Positions 26,379 to 35,134 of a stretch of DNA of 64,000 nt are shown here, piece after piece (the stretch's first letter is position 1; every line of letters starts with the position of its first letter). Below the pieces are notes generated by a model. The model was not told where the DNA came from. It was given only the letters and a program-made list of their open reading frames with translations, and ran no database searches. The position numbers and the translations under genes were made by a program. This DNA comes from Pseudomonas sp. NKUCC02_KPG (GTDB lineage Bacteria; Pseudomonadota; Gammaproteobacteria; Pseudomonadales; Pseudomonadaceae): NCBI RefSeq assembly GCF_019345465.1, contig NZ_JAHKRC010000010.1, forward strand, positions 124,001-188,000, in the 5' to 3' direction.

Positions 26379-27569
26379 TCAGACGTACGGATCCGGGTTG
26401 GGCAGGCCCAGCATCACCGCGCCGAAACTGCGCCCGTAGGCCATGTAGTTGTTGGCGATGTGTCCACGCGCCTGATGCAGGTCGCGGAACAGCCGAGCCA
26501 CCGGATTGGTGTTGTACAAGCCCGAGGCGGCCATGCTGCGCAGCAAGTCGTCGACCCGCTCGGCACAGATATTGGTCACATAGGCCGATTGGTAGCGATA
26601 CAGCAGGCGGGTCTCGGTATCCGGGTATTCGCCCGCACGGGCCAGACTCATCAGGTGCTCGTAGTTGCGCTCCAACACCAGGCGCAGGCTGTCGATGGTG
26701 ATAATCGCTTCGGCAACAGCGGTTTGCGCCACCGGATCGTCAGCTGTACGGGCCCCGTGCTTGCCGATGTGTTTGGCGGCGTTGTCGCGAAATTCGTTGA
26801 TCGCGCCTTGCAGTGCGCCGATGGCCGAGGTCGAGACAGCGCGCGAAAACACCTGGGCGAAGGGGATCGCATAGATCGGATTGGTGTTGACCAGACGGCC
26901 GGGCGTCGCTTCGAGGGTCCAGTTATTGGTGCGTTGTACGCGGTGGGCCGGGACGAACACATCCTCGACCACGATGTCATGACTGCCGGTGCCCCGCAGG
27001 CCCAGCACGTCCCAATTGCGCTCGATCAGATAATCGCGTTTTGGCAGCAGGAAAGTGCCGTGTTCGGCGGCCAGTTCGCCATCGGGCGGCAGGATGCCAC
27101 CCAACAACACCCATTGGCAGTGCTCGCTACCGCTGGAGAAACCCCAGCGGCCGCTGATCCGGTAACCGCCCTCCACTACCGTGACCTTGGCCGCCGGCAT
27201 ATAAGTCGAGCAGATCAACGTGTTGTGATCATCCGCCCAGACTTCACGCTGAGCTTCGATCGGATAACGTGCCAGCTGCCAGGGGTGAACCCCCATCACG
27301 CCATAGATCCAGGCCGTAGACATGCATCCCTCGGCGAGGATGGTCTGGATTTCGAAGAAGGTGCGCGGGTCCACTTCATAACCACCGAAAGCTCGTGGTT
27401 GCAAGGCCCGCAGCAACCCGGCGGACTGCAAATCGGCAACGCTCTCCTGCGGCACCTTCAAGTCCTTGTCGGCCTGTGCCGTGCGTGCTTTGAGTGCCGG
27501 CACCAGTCTGCGTGCACGTTCAAGCAGATCACGTTCGTCCTGGGTCTTTTCTCGCATGCTGTGCATCAC
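26379..27569 (-). CDS. hsaA: Flavin-dependent 3-HSA monooxygenase, oxygenase subunit HsaA/TesA2
   Basis: A 396-aa protein of the acyl-CoA dehydrogenase-like group D monooxygenases. LQPRAFGGYEVDP (about 56-68), ISGRWGFSSGSEHCQW (about 136-151) and DVLGLRGTGSHDIVVEDVFVP (about 185-205) match HsaA. It hydroxylates the phenolic ring A of the secosteroid at C4 using reduced flavin. The flavin reductase partner HsaB is not in the window. An operator copy lies 71 bp upstream. Confidence 0.88.
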   Translation of the reverse strand: MMHSMREKTQDERDLLERARRLVPALKARTAQADKDLKVPQESVADLQSAGLLRALQPRAFGGYEVDPRTFFEIQTILAEGCMSTAWIYGVMGVHPWQLARYPIEAQREVWADDHNTLICSTYMPAAKVTVVEGGYRISGRWGFSSGSEHCQWVLLGGILPPDGELAAEHGTFLLPKRDYLIERNWDVLGLRGTGSHDIVVEDVFVPAHRVQRTNNWTLEATPGRLVNTNPIYAIPFAQVFSRAVSTSAIGALQGAINEFRDNAAKHIGKHGARTADDPVAQTAVAEAIITIDSLRLVLERNYEHLMSLARAGEYPDTETRLLYRYQSAYVTNICAERVDDLLRSMAASGLYNTNPVARLFRDLHQARGHIANNYMAYGRSFGAVMLGLPNPDPYV

Positions 27570-27639
27570 TCAATTCTCCCGATCTCATTGCGCCACTGCG
27601 CTAATCGAGATGGATCATCGGATCGAGCGAGTAATCATT

Positions 27640-27657
27640 CATCGTCAAAGCGGACTA
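27640..27657. promoter_or_regulatory. Operator copy between hsaA and hsaE remnant
   Basis: CATCGTCAAAGCGGACTA, core GTCAAAGCGGAC, 71 bp upstream of hsaA on the minus strand; the divergent hsaE remnant starts 109 bp to the right. Confidence 0.6.
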
Positions 27658-27765
27658 GGGCTCGACTCAGTTCCCGTCACTGGCGCTCCCACAGAGGCAG
27701 AAATCACCCAAGTGATCAACATTGCGCTCCCACAAGGGGTTTTTCGGTTTCAAGAGAGCGTATTT

Positions 27766-27990
27766 ATGGACACCGTTGATTGAAGCCCTGGGCGATGAGC
27801 TGTTTCATGCGTTGAGTGAGCGCCGCAGCCTGCTGCCACTGACCCCGCGTTACCCGGACTTGACGCTGAAAATGACGTACGGGCTCGGGAAATTCTCGTC
27901 GAGATGGGACGTCGCGGCATGGTGGGCGGTCAGGACGACATGATCGAAGATCACTGCCAAGACCCTGGCCCGCCAGCGGCGCCAGGGGCA
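27766..27990 (+). pseudogene. hsaE'-hsaF': hsaE 5' end fused to hsaF 3' end (deletion scar)
   Basis: ATG 27766 opens MDT, then after a one-base shift the frame reads [17 protein letters not shown] and [13 protein letters not shown], the N-terminus of a 2-hydroxypenta-2,4-dienoate hydratase (HsaE/TesE). From about 27883, in another frame, comes [20 protein letters not shown], the C-terminal signature of 4-hydroxy-2-oxovalerate aldolase (HsaF/DmpG), followed by a shifted [13 protein letters not shown] tail. The intervening hsaE body, hsaG and most of hsaF are missing. The join is not translatable as one protein. The region to 28110 holds nothing else I recognise. Confidence 0.72.
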
Positions 27991-28110
27991 AGGGCATATG
28001 GCTGCGCGGCAATGGTCCGGCGTTGAAACCCTGGCGCCTGCTCAGCGGCGGCCAGCCACAGCATTACCGCCGCCTTGCCCGCGCCGCAGGCATAACCCCA
28101 GCCACCCTTG

Positions 28111-28878
28111 CTAGAAGCGCGAGGCGCGGACCATGGCGTCCATACCACCATCGACGAACACCACGCTGCCATGGACAAAAGATGCCTGTGGCGATTGCAG
28201 GAAGGCCACCACTGCGGCGAGCTCATCCGGGCGTCCTGAACGGCCAAGGGGCGCGACGAAATCGCGGGTCGCCTGGCCAAACCGTGCATCGTCCAGCGAA
28301 GCCTGGTGCAACGGGGTTTCTACTGCACCCGGCGCCACCACGTTCAAGCGCATGCCCTGCTTACCCCAGCTCACCGCCAGGTCACGGGCATGGTGACTGA
28401 TGGCGTACTTGGAGGCGGCATAGGCGATGTGAGGCTGACCGAGGGTGTTGGCCAATGCAATGGCCTGGTCTTCATCGCCTGCGAGCATCGCGTTAATCAT
28501 CGGCTGGCCGTCGGCCCCCGAGTGGGTCGCCGCCACTGAACCGATCACCAGCGCTGCCGGCTGCTGGCCCTTGGCCAACGCCCCTTGCAGACCGCAGAGC
28601 AACTGGCTGACGCCAAAGTAGTTGACCGCCGGAATCAGGCCGCAGACCGGCGCCGTGACACCAACCCCGGCGCAGCAGATCAGCCCGTCGAGCACCCCGC
28701 CACTCAGCTCAAGCACTTGCGCGATGGCCGCGTCACGACCCTGTGGGGTGGACAGGTCCGCGACCACTTCGGCGTTACTGCGATCGATACCGATGACCTG
28801 GTGCCCGGCGGCGCGCATCGCGGCGGATACGGCGGCCCCAATGCCCGAGGCACTCCCGCTAATGGCTGTTATAGGCAT
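28111..28878 (-). CDS. hsdA: 3-alpha-hydroxysteroid dehydrogenase (HsdA-like SDR)
   Basis: A 255-aa SDR starting MPITAISGSASGIGAAV at 28878; a longer frame upstream lacks homology. The sequence closely follows Comamonas testosteroni 3-alpha-HSD/carbonyl reductase: ADLSTPQGR, GLICCAGVG, VNYFGVSQLL, AYAASKYA (catalytic Tyr/Lys about 154/158), APGAVETPL and VDGGMDAM. It oxidises the 3-alpha-hydroxyl of bile acids to the 3-ketone, normally the first ring reaction. Probably monocistronic, with an operator 53 bp upstream. Confidence 0.92.
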   Translation of the reverse strand: MPITAISGSASGIGAAVSAAMRAAGHQVIGIDRSNAEVVADLSTPQGRDAAIAQVLELSGGVLDGLICCAGVGVTAPVCGLIPAVNYFGVSQLLCGLQGALAKGQQPAALVIGSVAATHSGADGQPMINAMLAGDEDQAIALANTLGQPHIAYAASKYAISHHARDLAVSWGKQGMRLNVVAPGAVETPLHQASLDDARFGQATRDFVAPLGRSGRPDELAAVVAFLQSPQASFVHGSVVFVDGGMDAMVRASRF

Positions 28879-28930
28879 AGTTGTTCTCCGTGATAGGGCC
28901 CCCAGTATCGACAGGGTAATCACGAGACGG

Positions 28931-28948
28931 CATCGTCTGTGCGGACTA
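28931..28948. promoter_or_regulatory. Regulon operator upstream of hsdA
   Basis: CATCGTCTGTGCGGACTA with palindromic core GTCTGTGCGGAC, 53 bp before the hsdA start. Confidence 0.7.
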
Positions 28949-29004
28949 CGCAGGAGCGCGGTTTGCCCCAATGCCAGCCAGTTATGCGCACATGTGGGAG
29001 CGGC

Positions 29005-29031
29005 GACGCGGTGTATCTGTCACACCGCGTC
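29005..29031. terminator. Hairpin downstream of LuxR copy 2
   Basis: Perfect 10-bp stem GACGCGGTGT/ACACCGCGTC with a 7-nt loop, 25 bp past the minus-strand LuxR stop. No T-run, so termination is only likely. Confidence 0.5.
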
Positions 29032-29055
29032 ATCGTGCTTCACCGGCGAGCCGGG

Positions 29056-30291
29056 TCAGACCTGGCGGTAGATAGGCACGGCCAGTTTCAGTGGCGGAAC
29101 CGTGATTTTCTCGCCCACTTTCAACACGAGCTTGGGTTTACCCAAGGCCACCACACTGTTGAGCATGATGCGCACCAGCTCGGTCTGGCGTCGCACGCCG
29201 GTCTTGGAGAAGATCGAGCGCAAGTGCGCCCGGGCGGTGTTACGCCGAATATTCAAGGCCTCGGCAACCTCTTCCAGGGAGAGGCCGTTGACCAGTTCCA
29301 TGGCCAGGGCGGTTTCAGCCTTGGTCAGGTTGAACAGCTGCTTGGTCACCACTTCGCTGGCCAGGGATTTGCTCGACGCATCGCGGATGTACACCAACGC
29401 GGTCGGCTGGCCCTTCTCCTCGGCCCAGTCCAGGGACGGAATGGATTCGACCACCACACCAAGGTTGACCAGACCTGAAGGCCGGGTCACCGACATGGCC
29501 TCGGCACTTTTCGGGGCATCCGGGCAGAACGCGCCGCGAATCAAGCGTTGCAGTTCACGGTTGTCACTTGGATAGGTGGCCTCCAGGCGCCCACCCACGA
29601 GTTTGAGACCATCGGAACGGGCGAGAATCTCCTGAGCCACCGGGTTGATTTGCAAAACGCTGCCGCTCTCGTCGAGCACCAGGGTCGCCACCGATAACCG
29701 GCTGATGGCCTGGGAGTACAACCCGCTCAGCGATTCGCTGCGGTCCAGCAGGTTATGCAATTGCGAGGCACGGCGCAGGTGTGGCAGGAAACTGGCGCAC
29801 AGCGCCTGCTCGTTGGCGCAGAAGTTCGGGGCGTGTTTCGGGCGGGTAGCGCGAAAGCGCAGTTTGCCGCCGTCCGGGGTGGAAATATCCGCAAACATCA
29901 CGTGATACACATCGCTGGGAGCGCAGAACGCCTTGAAGTAGGCGCTGTGTTCCCATTCCGTGCGGCTCATGATGTCATCGACGGTGAACACCTTGTCCAG
30001 TGGCTGGTTGGCGAACGGTGTATTGGTTTGCGGGTAAGTCATGTAGCAAACGTCACCGGCGCCTTCGCGATCGCCAACGAGGATCATCACACCCGTCTCG
30101 GGTTGGTCCGGCACCCGAAGGATCAGCGTGACGTAGTTGGCCTCGTAAAGCTTGAGAAAGCTTCTGAGGGCGTGACCCATCATTTTCGGATCAAGGGCGC
30201 CTTCGTAGATTTCGCCCACCAACTCGTTGTAGCGCGTGAGATCCAGGCCAAGGCTCGTCAGGGCTTCAGTGGTCAAGACACCATCTTGCAT
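29056..30291 (-). CDS. LuxR-family transcriptional regulator (copy 2)
   Basis: A 411-aa paralogue of the regulator at 9261-10469, with the same order: uncharacterised N-terminus, PAS-like centre (VLDESGSVLQINPVAQEIL) and C-terminal LuxR helix-turn-helix (about residues 325-385, ending VRRQTELVRIML). The recognition-helix region (LNIRRNTARAHLRSIF) appears identical in the two, so they may read the same DNA site with different inducers. A 15-bp palindrome at 30312-30326 lies just before its start, suggesting autoregulation. Confidence 0.88.
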   Translation of the reverse strand: MQDGVLTTEALTSLGLDLTRYNELVGEIYEGALDPKMMGHALRSFLKLYEANYVTLILRVPDQPETGVMILVGDREGAGDVCYMTYPQTNTPFANQPLDKVFTVDDIMSRTEWEHSAYFKAFCAPSDVYHVMFADISTPDGGKLRFRATRPKHAPNFCANEQALCASFLPHLRRASQLHNLLDRSESLSGLYSQAISRLSVATLVLDESGSVLQINPVAQEILARSDGLKLVGGRLEATYPSDNRELQRLIRGAFCPDAPKSAEAMSVTRPSGLVNLGVVVESIPSLDWAEEKGQPTALVYIRDASSKSLASEVVTKQLFNLTKAETALAMELVNGLSLEEVAEALNIRRNTARAHLRSIFSKTGVRRQTELVRIMLNSVVALGKPKLVLKVGEKITVPPLKLAVPIYRQV

Positions 30292-30311
30292 AGTCTTCTC
30301 CTCGCTCGGGT

Positions 30312-30326
30312 AAGGACGATGTCCTT
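30312..30326. promoter_or_regulatory. Palindrome in the luxR copy 2 leader
   Basis: AAGGACGATGTCCTT, perfect arms around GAT, contains CGTCC/GGACG half-sites in inverted order relative to the regulon operator; 20 bp before the ATG. Confidence 0.5.
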
Positions 30327-30442
30327 CCCTTGTTATTTTTATAATTTTGGCTAGTGGCCTGCGGGGGCCCCTGGAGGGCCCCGTTCATCAGTCTCCCTGT
30401 CACCTGCCAATACCACAATGGGCCCGACAAGTTTATTTTTTT

Positions 30443-32881
30443 CTATTGAGAATCACGCGCAGCCGGGCTGCTTTTCAGCTGGAATTGACCGTGTGGCTCC
30501 GCAGGCTGGCGTACGCGTTGAGTGACGAGCGGTCGTCCGCGATTGAACCAGGCCGCCAGCGCCGGCAAGAGGAAAATCGCCCCCAGCACATTGACCAGGA
30601 ACATGAACGACAGCAACACACCCATGTCAGCCTGAAACTTCAGCGGCGCGAAGGCCCAGGTGCAAACACCGATGGACATGGTCACGGCAGTGAATACTGC
30701 CGCCGTGCCCCGTTGGCACATGGCCTGGTAGAACGCCTCGCGCAGGTTGGATCCGCGCAGCATTTCATGCTGGATGCGCTCGTACAGATAAATGCCGTAG
30801 TCGACACCCACGCCCACCCCCAACGCCATCACCGGCAAGGTGGCGACCTTCAGGCCGATCCCGAGCATGGTCATCAGCGCGTTGCACAGGATCGCAACAA
30901 TTGCCAGCGGCACCAGAATGCACAGCACCGCGCGGATCGACAGGAAGGTCAGCCAGCAAAACAGCGCTACAGAACCGAACAGCGCCCCCAGCATGATGAT
31001 TTCGGCACGCTTGACCGCCTCGTTGGAGGCCGCCATCACCCCGACGTTGCCACCGGCCAGAAGGAATTCGACTTGCGGCGAGCTGATCTCGGCAATGATC
31101 CGCTTGGCTTCAGTGATCACATGGCTGACCGTACTTCCTTCGTGGTCGGCAAGGAACACCAGGATCTGCATCTGTTGGCAGCCGTCAGTCACCAGTCCGT
31201 CATCGGGTACATAGGCTCGCGCGCCCTGACTCAGGCCACGGGGCGATCCTGGAATCGCCGCCCAACGCGGATTGCCTTCGTTATTGCTGGCGATCACCCG
31301 CTTGCCCATGTCCGCCACACTCTGGATCGACTGCACGCCTGAGACAGTGCGCATGCGGAAATCAAATGCCTCCACCGCACGCATCACAGTGGGAGACAGA
31401 CACCCTTCGTCGACGCCCTTGACCTGGACGAACACCGACATCACGTCGAGCCCGATGGAATAGCTGTTGATGATCTTCTGGTTGTCCTGGTTGTAACGCG
31501 AATCTGCCCGCAACTCGGGCGCGCCCACGCCGATATCGCCCACCGCCAGGTCCCGGGCCTTCCAGGCCCCCACACCGAGCAGCAACAGGCTGACCACAAA
31601 CACCGCCAGTGCCGGTTTCGGCTCGGCCAGCGCCGACAGGCGCCACCACAAAGCGTGCCTGCCCTGAACCTTGAGGCCTTTGGCCAAAGCGCTCGGTTCC
31701 AGTTTCAAGTACGACAGGATGATCGGCAGCATCAGCTTGTTGGTGATGATCATCAACATCACACCAATACAGGCGGTCACGCCCAGTTCATGGACGATGG
31801 GAATGTCGATCAGCATGATCACGCCAAAGCCCAGGGCGTTCATCAGCAACGCCAGGGAGCCGGGAATGAAAATCTTGCAAAAGGCTTCCTGCGCGGCTTG
31901 CACCGAAGAGCTGCCGCGCAGCACGTCCTGCTTCCAGGCATTGGTCATCTGCACCGCATGGGAAACGCCGATGGAGAAGATCAGGAACGGCACCAGGATT
32001 GACATCGGATCAATGCCCAACCCCAACAACGGCAACAGGCCCAGCAGCCAAACCACCGGGAGCAACGCCACCACCAGCGCCACCACGGTCAGGCGCAGGG
32101 AGCGTGAATACAGCCACAGCAGCAACCCAGTGATCACGAAGGCCACGACAAAGAAGCCGATCACCGTGTTCAGCCCTTCAACCACATCGCCCACCAGTTT
32201 GGCGAAACCGACGATATTGATCTCAATATCGGGGCTGTCGTATTTGGCGCGGATATCTTCCAGGTGCTTGGCGATGTCGACATAGGACACCGGCTTGCCG
32301 GTTGTGGGGTCGGTGTCCTGCAGGTCGGCGCGGACCATGGCCGACTTCAGGTCATTGGCCACCAGCCGGCCTACCTGACCGGAGGCCGCCGTATTGCTGC
32401 GCACTTGCGCCAGGTCTTCGGGGGTGCCGCTGAAGCGCGGTGGCACCACCACGTCGCCAAAGAAACCTTCCTCGGTAATTTCGATGTAGCGCACGTTGGC
32501 GGTAAACAGCGACGTCACACTGGGGCGACTGACCCCGGGGATGAAAAACACGTCGTCGGTAACCTTGCGTAAGGTCTCAAGGTACTCGGTGTTATAAATA
32601 TCGCCTTCGCCCTTCCAGCGCACGCTGACCAGAAGGCGGTTGGCGCCGGTGAAGTAGCGGCTGAACTTGAGAAAGTTGACCATGTAGGGATGGGTCACCG
32701 GGATCTGTTTGTTGAACCCCGAATCCAGTTTCGTGTGGGTGGCGCTGTAGCCCAGGCCTAACGTCACCAGCACGAACAGCAAAAGCAGCCCCTTGCGCCA
32801 GGCCATCAGATGATCGGCGCATGTTTCGACGCAGCGCGTCACCCAGTGTTTACCTTGATTCATTGCCCGCCTCTCATTCAC
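30443..32881 (-). CDS. RND/MMPL-family transporter
   Basis: An 812-aa inner-membrane protein of the RND superfamily. One N-terminal membrane helix (about residues 30-48), a large periplasmic loop, a block of five helices (about 240-400), then the same arrangement repeated in the second half (helices near 425 and 625-790). Family signatures include FLIFSIGVSHAVQM and the second-half VGVDYGIYLYER. MMPL-type members move hydrophobic molecules. The start overlaps the YCF48 stop, so the two are coupled. Joint work with DUF1302/DUF1329 proteins in steroid transport is inferred. Confidence 0.88.
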   Translation of the reverse strand: MNERRAMNQGKHWVTRCVETCADHLMAWRKGLLLLFVLVTLGLGYSATHTKLDSGFNKQIPVTHPYMVNFLKFSRYFTGANRLLVSVRWKGEGDIYNTEYLETLRKVTDDVFFIPGVSRPSVTSLFTANVRYIEITEEGFFGDVVVPPRFSGTPEDLAQVRSNTAASGQVGRLVANDLKSAMVRADLQDTDPTTGKPVSYVDIAKHLEDIRAKYDSPDIEINIVGFAKLVGDVVEGLNTVIGFFVVAFVITGLLLWLYSRSLRLTVVALVVALLPVVWLLGLLPLLGLGIDPMSILVPFLIFSIGVSHAVQMTNAWKQDVLRGSSSVQAAQEAFCKIFIPGSLALLMNALGFGVIMLIDIPIVHELGVTACIGVMLMIITNKLMLPIILSYLKLEPSALAKGLKVQGRHALWWRLSALAEPKPALAVFVVSLLLLGVGAWKARDLAVGDIGVGAPELRADSRYNQDNQKIINSYSIGLDVMSVFVQVKGVDEGCLSPTVMRAVEAFDFRMRTVSGVQSIQSVADMGKRVIASNNEGNPRWAAIPGSPRGLSQGARAYVPDDGLVTDGCQQMQILVFLADHEGSTVSHVITEAKRIIAEISSPQVEFLLAGGNVGVMAASNEAVKRAEIIMLGALFGSVALFCWLTFLSIRAVLCILVPLAIVAILCNALMTMLGIGLKVATLPVMALGVGVGVDYGIYLYERIQHEMLRGSNLREAFYQAMCQRGTAAVFTAVTMSIGVCTWAFAPLKFQADMGVLLSFMFLVNVLGAIFLLPALAAWFNRGRPLVTQRVRQPAEPHGQFQLKSSPAARDSQ

Positions 32882-33864
32882 TGGGTGGCCTCTTTGGCCA
32901 CTAGGGCAGCAACGCTGCCACCTGAACCCTGCAATACTCCGCGCTCGCCACCCACCAGCAGCCGCGAGCCGACCATCGTTGCCGAGGTCAACGTGCCGAG
33001 TCCTGCCAGGCGCTCGACACCCACCAGCGCGCCCTGTGCATCCAGGCGCACCACCGAGCTGCCAGCGCCCACGATCAACAACCCCGAGTGATCGGGCAGC
33101 ACCACGTGGCCGTACAGCGGTAGGTGGTTACCCACGTTGATCTGGGTCCAACTGTTGCCGAAGTCGTGGCTGACGAACACATGCCCGCGCATACCGTAGG
33201 TCACCCAGTTATCCGCGCTCAGACGCACGATTCCAAACAGCGAACCGCTGTAGAACGCCGGCAAGGTCTGCCAGTGCTTGCCGTCGTCGGCCGTGCGCAG
33301 TATCAGGCCCTGCTCTCCCACCAGCATGCGTCGGCCATCGTTGCCACCGGCCATGCTGTTGAGGTGGGCGCTGTCGATGTTCAGATCCTGCGCAGCCCAG
33401 GTCTGCCCGGCATCGGCGGACTGATAGAACTTGCCGAAACTGCCAAACGCCACGACGTTGTCACCCCCTGAGGTCCAGATACCCAGTAGCGGTTCACCCA
33501 GATCGGCGTCGTAGCGCATTTCCTGCCAACTGCTGCCGTCGTCTGTCGAGCGTAGAATCCAGCCGTCATGCCCAACAGCGAGCAAGCGCTTGTCGTCCAG
33601 TGCCACCACGGCAGTCAGGGTGGCATTGCGCTGACTGGCGACGCTGGCTGACTGCCAACTGACGCCCTGGTCATCACTGAGCAGGATGCTGCCGCGCTCG
33701 CCCACAGCGACCACGCGCTGGCCAAGATTGAGCAAACCGTTGATCTGCAGACGGTCCGGGCGCGTGGCCAGCAGTTCTTCTTGCGGTGGGGTCTTGGGGG
33801 AAAAGGTGAAGCCGATGGTCAGGGCGACCACCAGGCAGACCAGATAACCGATCACCGAGCGCAT
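32878..33864 (-). CDS. YCF48-like beta-propeller protein, exported
   Basis: A 328-aa protein. The start MRSVIGYLV at 33864 has GGAG upstream and gives a hydrophobic N-terminal segment (about residues 2-20) as signal or anchor. Repeated blocks such as GERGSILLSDDQGVSWQ, GHDGWILRSTDDGSSWQ and GSFGKFYQSADAGQTW are YCF48/sialidase-like propeller blades. Such proteins are often coupled to MMPL transporters, perhaps as periplasmic assembly or substrate-channel factors. Confidence 0.85.
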   Translation of the reverse strand: MRSVIGYLVCLVVALTIGFTFSPKTPPQEELLATRPDRLQINGLLNLGQRVVAVGERGSILLSDDQGVSWQSASVASQRNATLTAVVALDDKRLLAVGHDGWILRSTDDGSSWQEMRYDADLGEPLLGIWTSGGDNVVAFGSFGKFYQSADAGQTWAAQDLNIDSAHLNSMAGGNDGRRMLVGEQGLILRTADDGKHWQTLPAFYSGSLFGIVRLSADNWVTYGMRGHVFVSHDFGNSWTQINVGNHLPLYGHVVLPDHSGLLIVGAGSSVVRLDAQGALVGVERLAGLGTLTSATMVGSRLLVGGERGVLQGSGGSVAALVAKEATQ

Positions 33865-34007
33865 GAGCAGCACTCCTGTTCGGGGCACGCGTGCATAGGG
33901 CAAGTCATAGGGCCAATCCTCTTGTTCTTGTCAGGCGCCAGGGCATGCGAGGCAATCGAAATGGGCATTGCCTCTGAAGGGATAGTCGGCGCAAGGTCCG
34001 GGTGGCA

Positions 34008-34025
34008 CATCGTCCAAATGGCTTA
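34008..34025. promoter_or_regulatory. Operator copy upstream of YCF48-RND unit
   Basis: CATCGTCCAAATGGCTTA, right half degenerate, 144 bp before the YCF48 start. Confidence 0.5.
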
Positions 34026-34123
34026 TGCAATGGCGCAAATGGCGTATCAGTGCTTGTGCTGCACCGAGGGTGGTGACAGGAGGTATCTGTGATGTTCTCG
34101 GTAGCTGTATACGAGGCAGAACC

Positions 34124-34166
34124 ACTGTGGGAACGGGACGTCTTCGCGAGCAAGTCCGTCCCACAG
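34124..34166. repeat. Pseudomonas REP-like extragenic palindrome
   Basis: Arms CTGTGGGA..CGGGAC/GTCCGTCCCACAG surrounding TTCGCGAGCA, the pattern of short palindromes common in Pseudomonas intergenic DNA. A related copy is at 51241. Confidence 0.7.
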
Positions 34167-34179
34167 GGTTGGGTGGCGA

Positions 34180-35130
34180 TCAGGCGATGTAGAGGATCAC
34201 CAGTTCGTTGATCACCGACGGCCGGTCCTGGCCCACGACATGGATATTGAGTTCCAGCGTCAGCTGGGTGCCGCGTGCCGAGATCTCGACTTTTTTCACC
34301 CGCGCCCGCGAATGGATCCGCGAGCCGGCCGGCACTGGCGCCGGGAAGCGCAAGCGATCGGAGCCGTAATTGATCTGGGTGGTGTATCCGCTGATCTCAA
34401 AGCCCAGCGCCAGTTTCATCCGCGACTGCAGCACCTGGACCAGTGCGCCATGGGCGATAGTGCCGCCGAACGGGCTTTGCAGGCGCGCGCGCTCCGGATC
34501 GGTGTGGATCCAGTAATCATCGCCCGACAACAGGGCAAAGGCGTCGATCAGTGCCTGATCGACCAGCACCACGTTGCTCCAGTCGCTGAACTGCTCGCTG
34601 ATCAGGGTCTGCAAGGCTGGCCCATCGTTGAGGTCAATCTGCCGGGCGGGCGGTTGCTCCGACGCCGCGGGTGCCGGTTCGCTATCCAGCTCGGGCAGCG
34701 GCTCAAGGCTCGCCGCGTCTTTGTCCACTCCGGTGAAGCGCAGCAGGCGGTTGCCCTTGGCATCGACTTCGGCGAACACCGGCTGCAATGGCATGCCGAT
34801 ACGGATTTCGGCCTCATCAAGGCCTACCAGGTTGGTATTGATGCGCACCCCTTCGGCCAACTCGACCACCGCCAGTTTCTGCGGCATTTCATCCATAAAA
34901 TCGGGCAAGGTGGCAATACGCGTCACGGTATAGCTGTACAGCGTCGCGCTGCCGTCGACTTCGCGCCAGGCCAGGTCATGTTCCAGACACACCGTGCAAT
35001 GTCGGCGCGGGTAGAAGTTCCAGTGCGCACAGGCGTTACATTGCTGGATCAACAGGCGGCGAGCCTTCAGGCCCTCCCAGAACGGTGCGGAAATCTGCGT
35101 CGCGACCGGCATCGGTTTATTGTTGGACAT
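34180..35130 (-). CDS. DUF35 OB-fold / MaoC hot-dog fusion protein
   Basis: A 316-aa two-domain protein. The N-terminal half (about 1-130) has a zinc ribbon CNACAHWNFYPRRHCTVC and a DUF35 OB-fold. A Pro/Ala/Glu-rich linker (about 140-160) follows. The C-terminal half (about 165-316) is a MaoC-like hot-dog domain with DYWIHTDPERAR and GTIAHGALV. In ChsH2 the order is the reverse (MaoC then DUF35). The gene is directly downstream of a thiolase-fold gene, and DUF35 proteins typically dock onto such aldolases. It likely forms a hydratase-aldolase complex for side-chain shortening, by inference. Confidence 0.82.
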   Translation of the reverse strand: MSNNKPMPVATQISAPFWEGLKARRLLIQQCNACAHWNFYPRRHCTVCLEHDLAWREVDGSATLYSYTVTRIATLPDFMDEMPQKLAVVELAEGVRINTNLVGLDEAEIRIGMPLQPVFAEVDAKGNRLLRFTGVDKDAASLEPLPELDSEPAPAASEQPPARQIDLNDGPALQTLISEQFSDWSNVVLVDQALIDAFALLSGDDYWIHTDPERARLQSPFGGTIAHGALVQVLQSRMKLALGFEISGYTTQINYGSDRLRFPAPVPAGSRIHSRARVKKVEISARGTQLTLELNIHVVGQDRPSVINELVILYIA

Positions 35131-35134
35131 GTGC

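Larger units (their letters stand above)
33865..34179. other. Intergenic region with operator and extragenic palindrome
   Basis: No gene. It contains the operator at 34008-34025 and the REP-like palindrome at 34124-34166. Confidence 0.6.
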
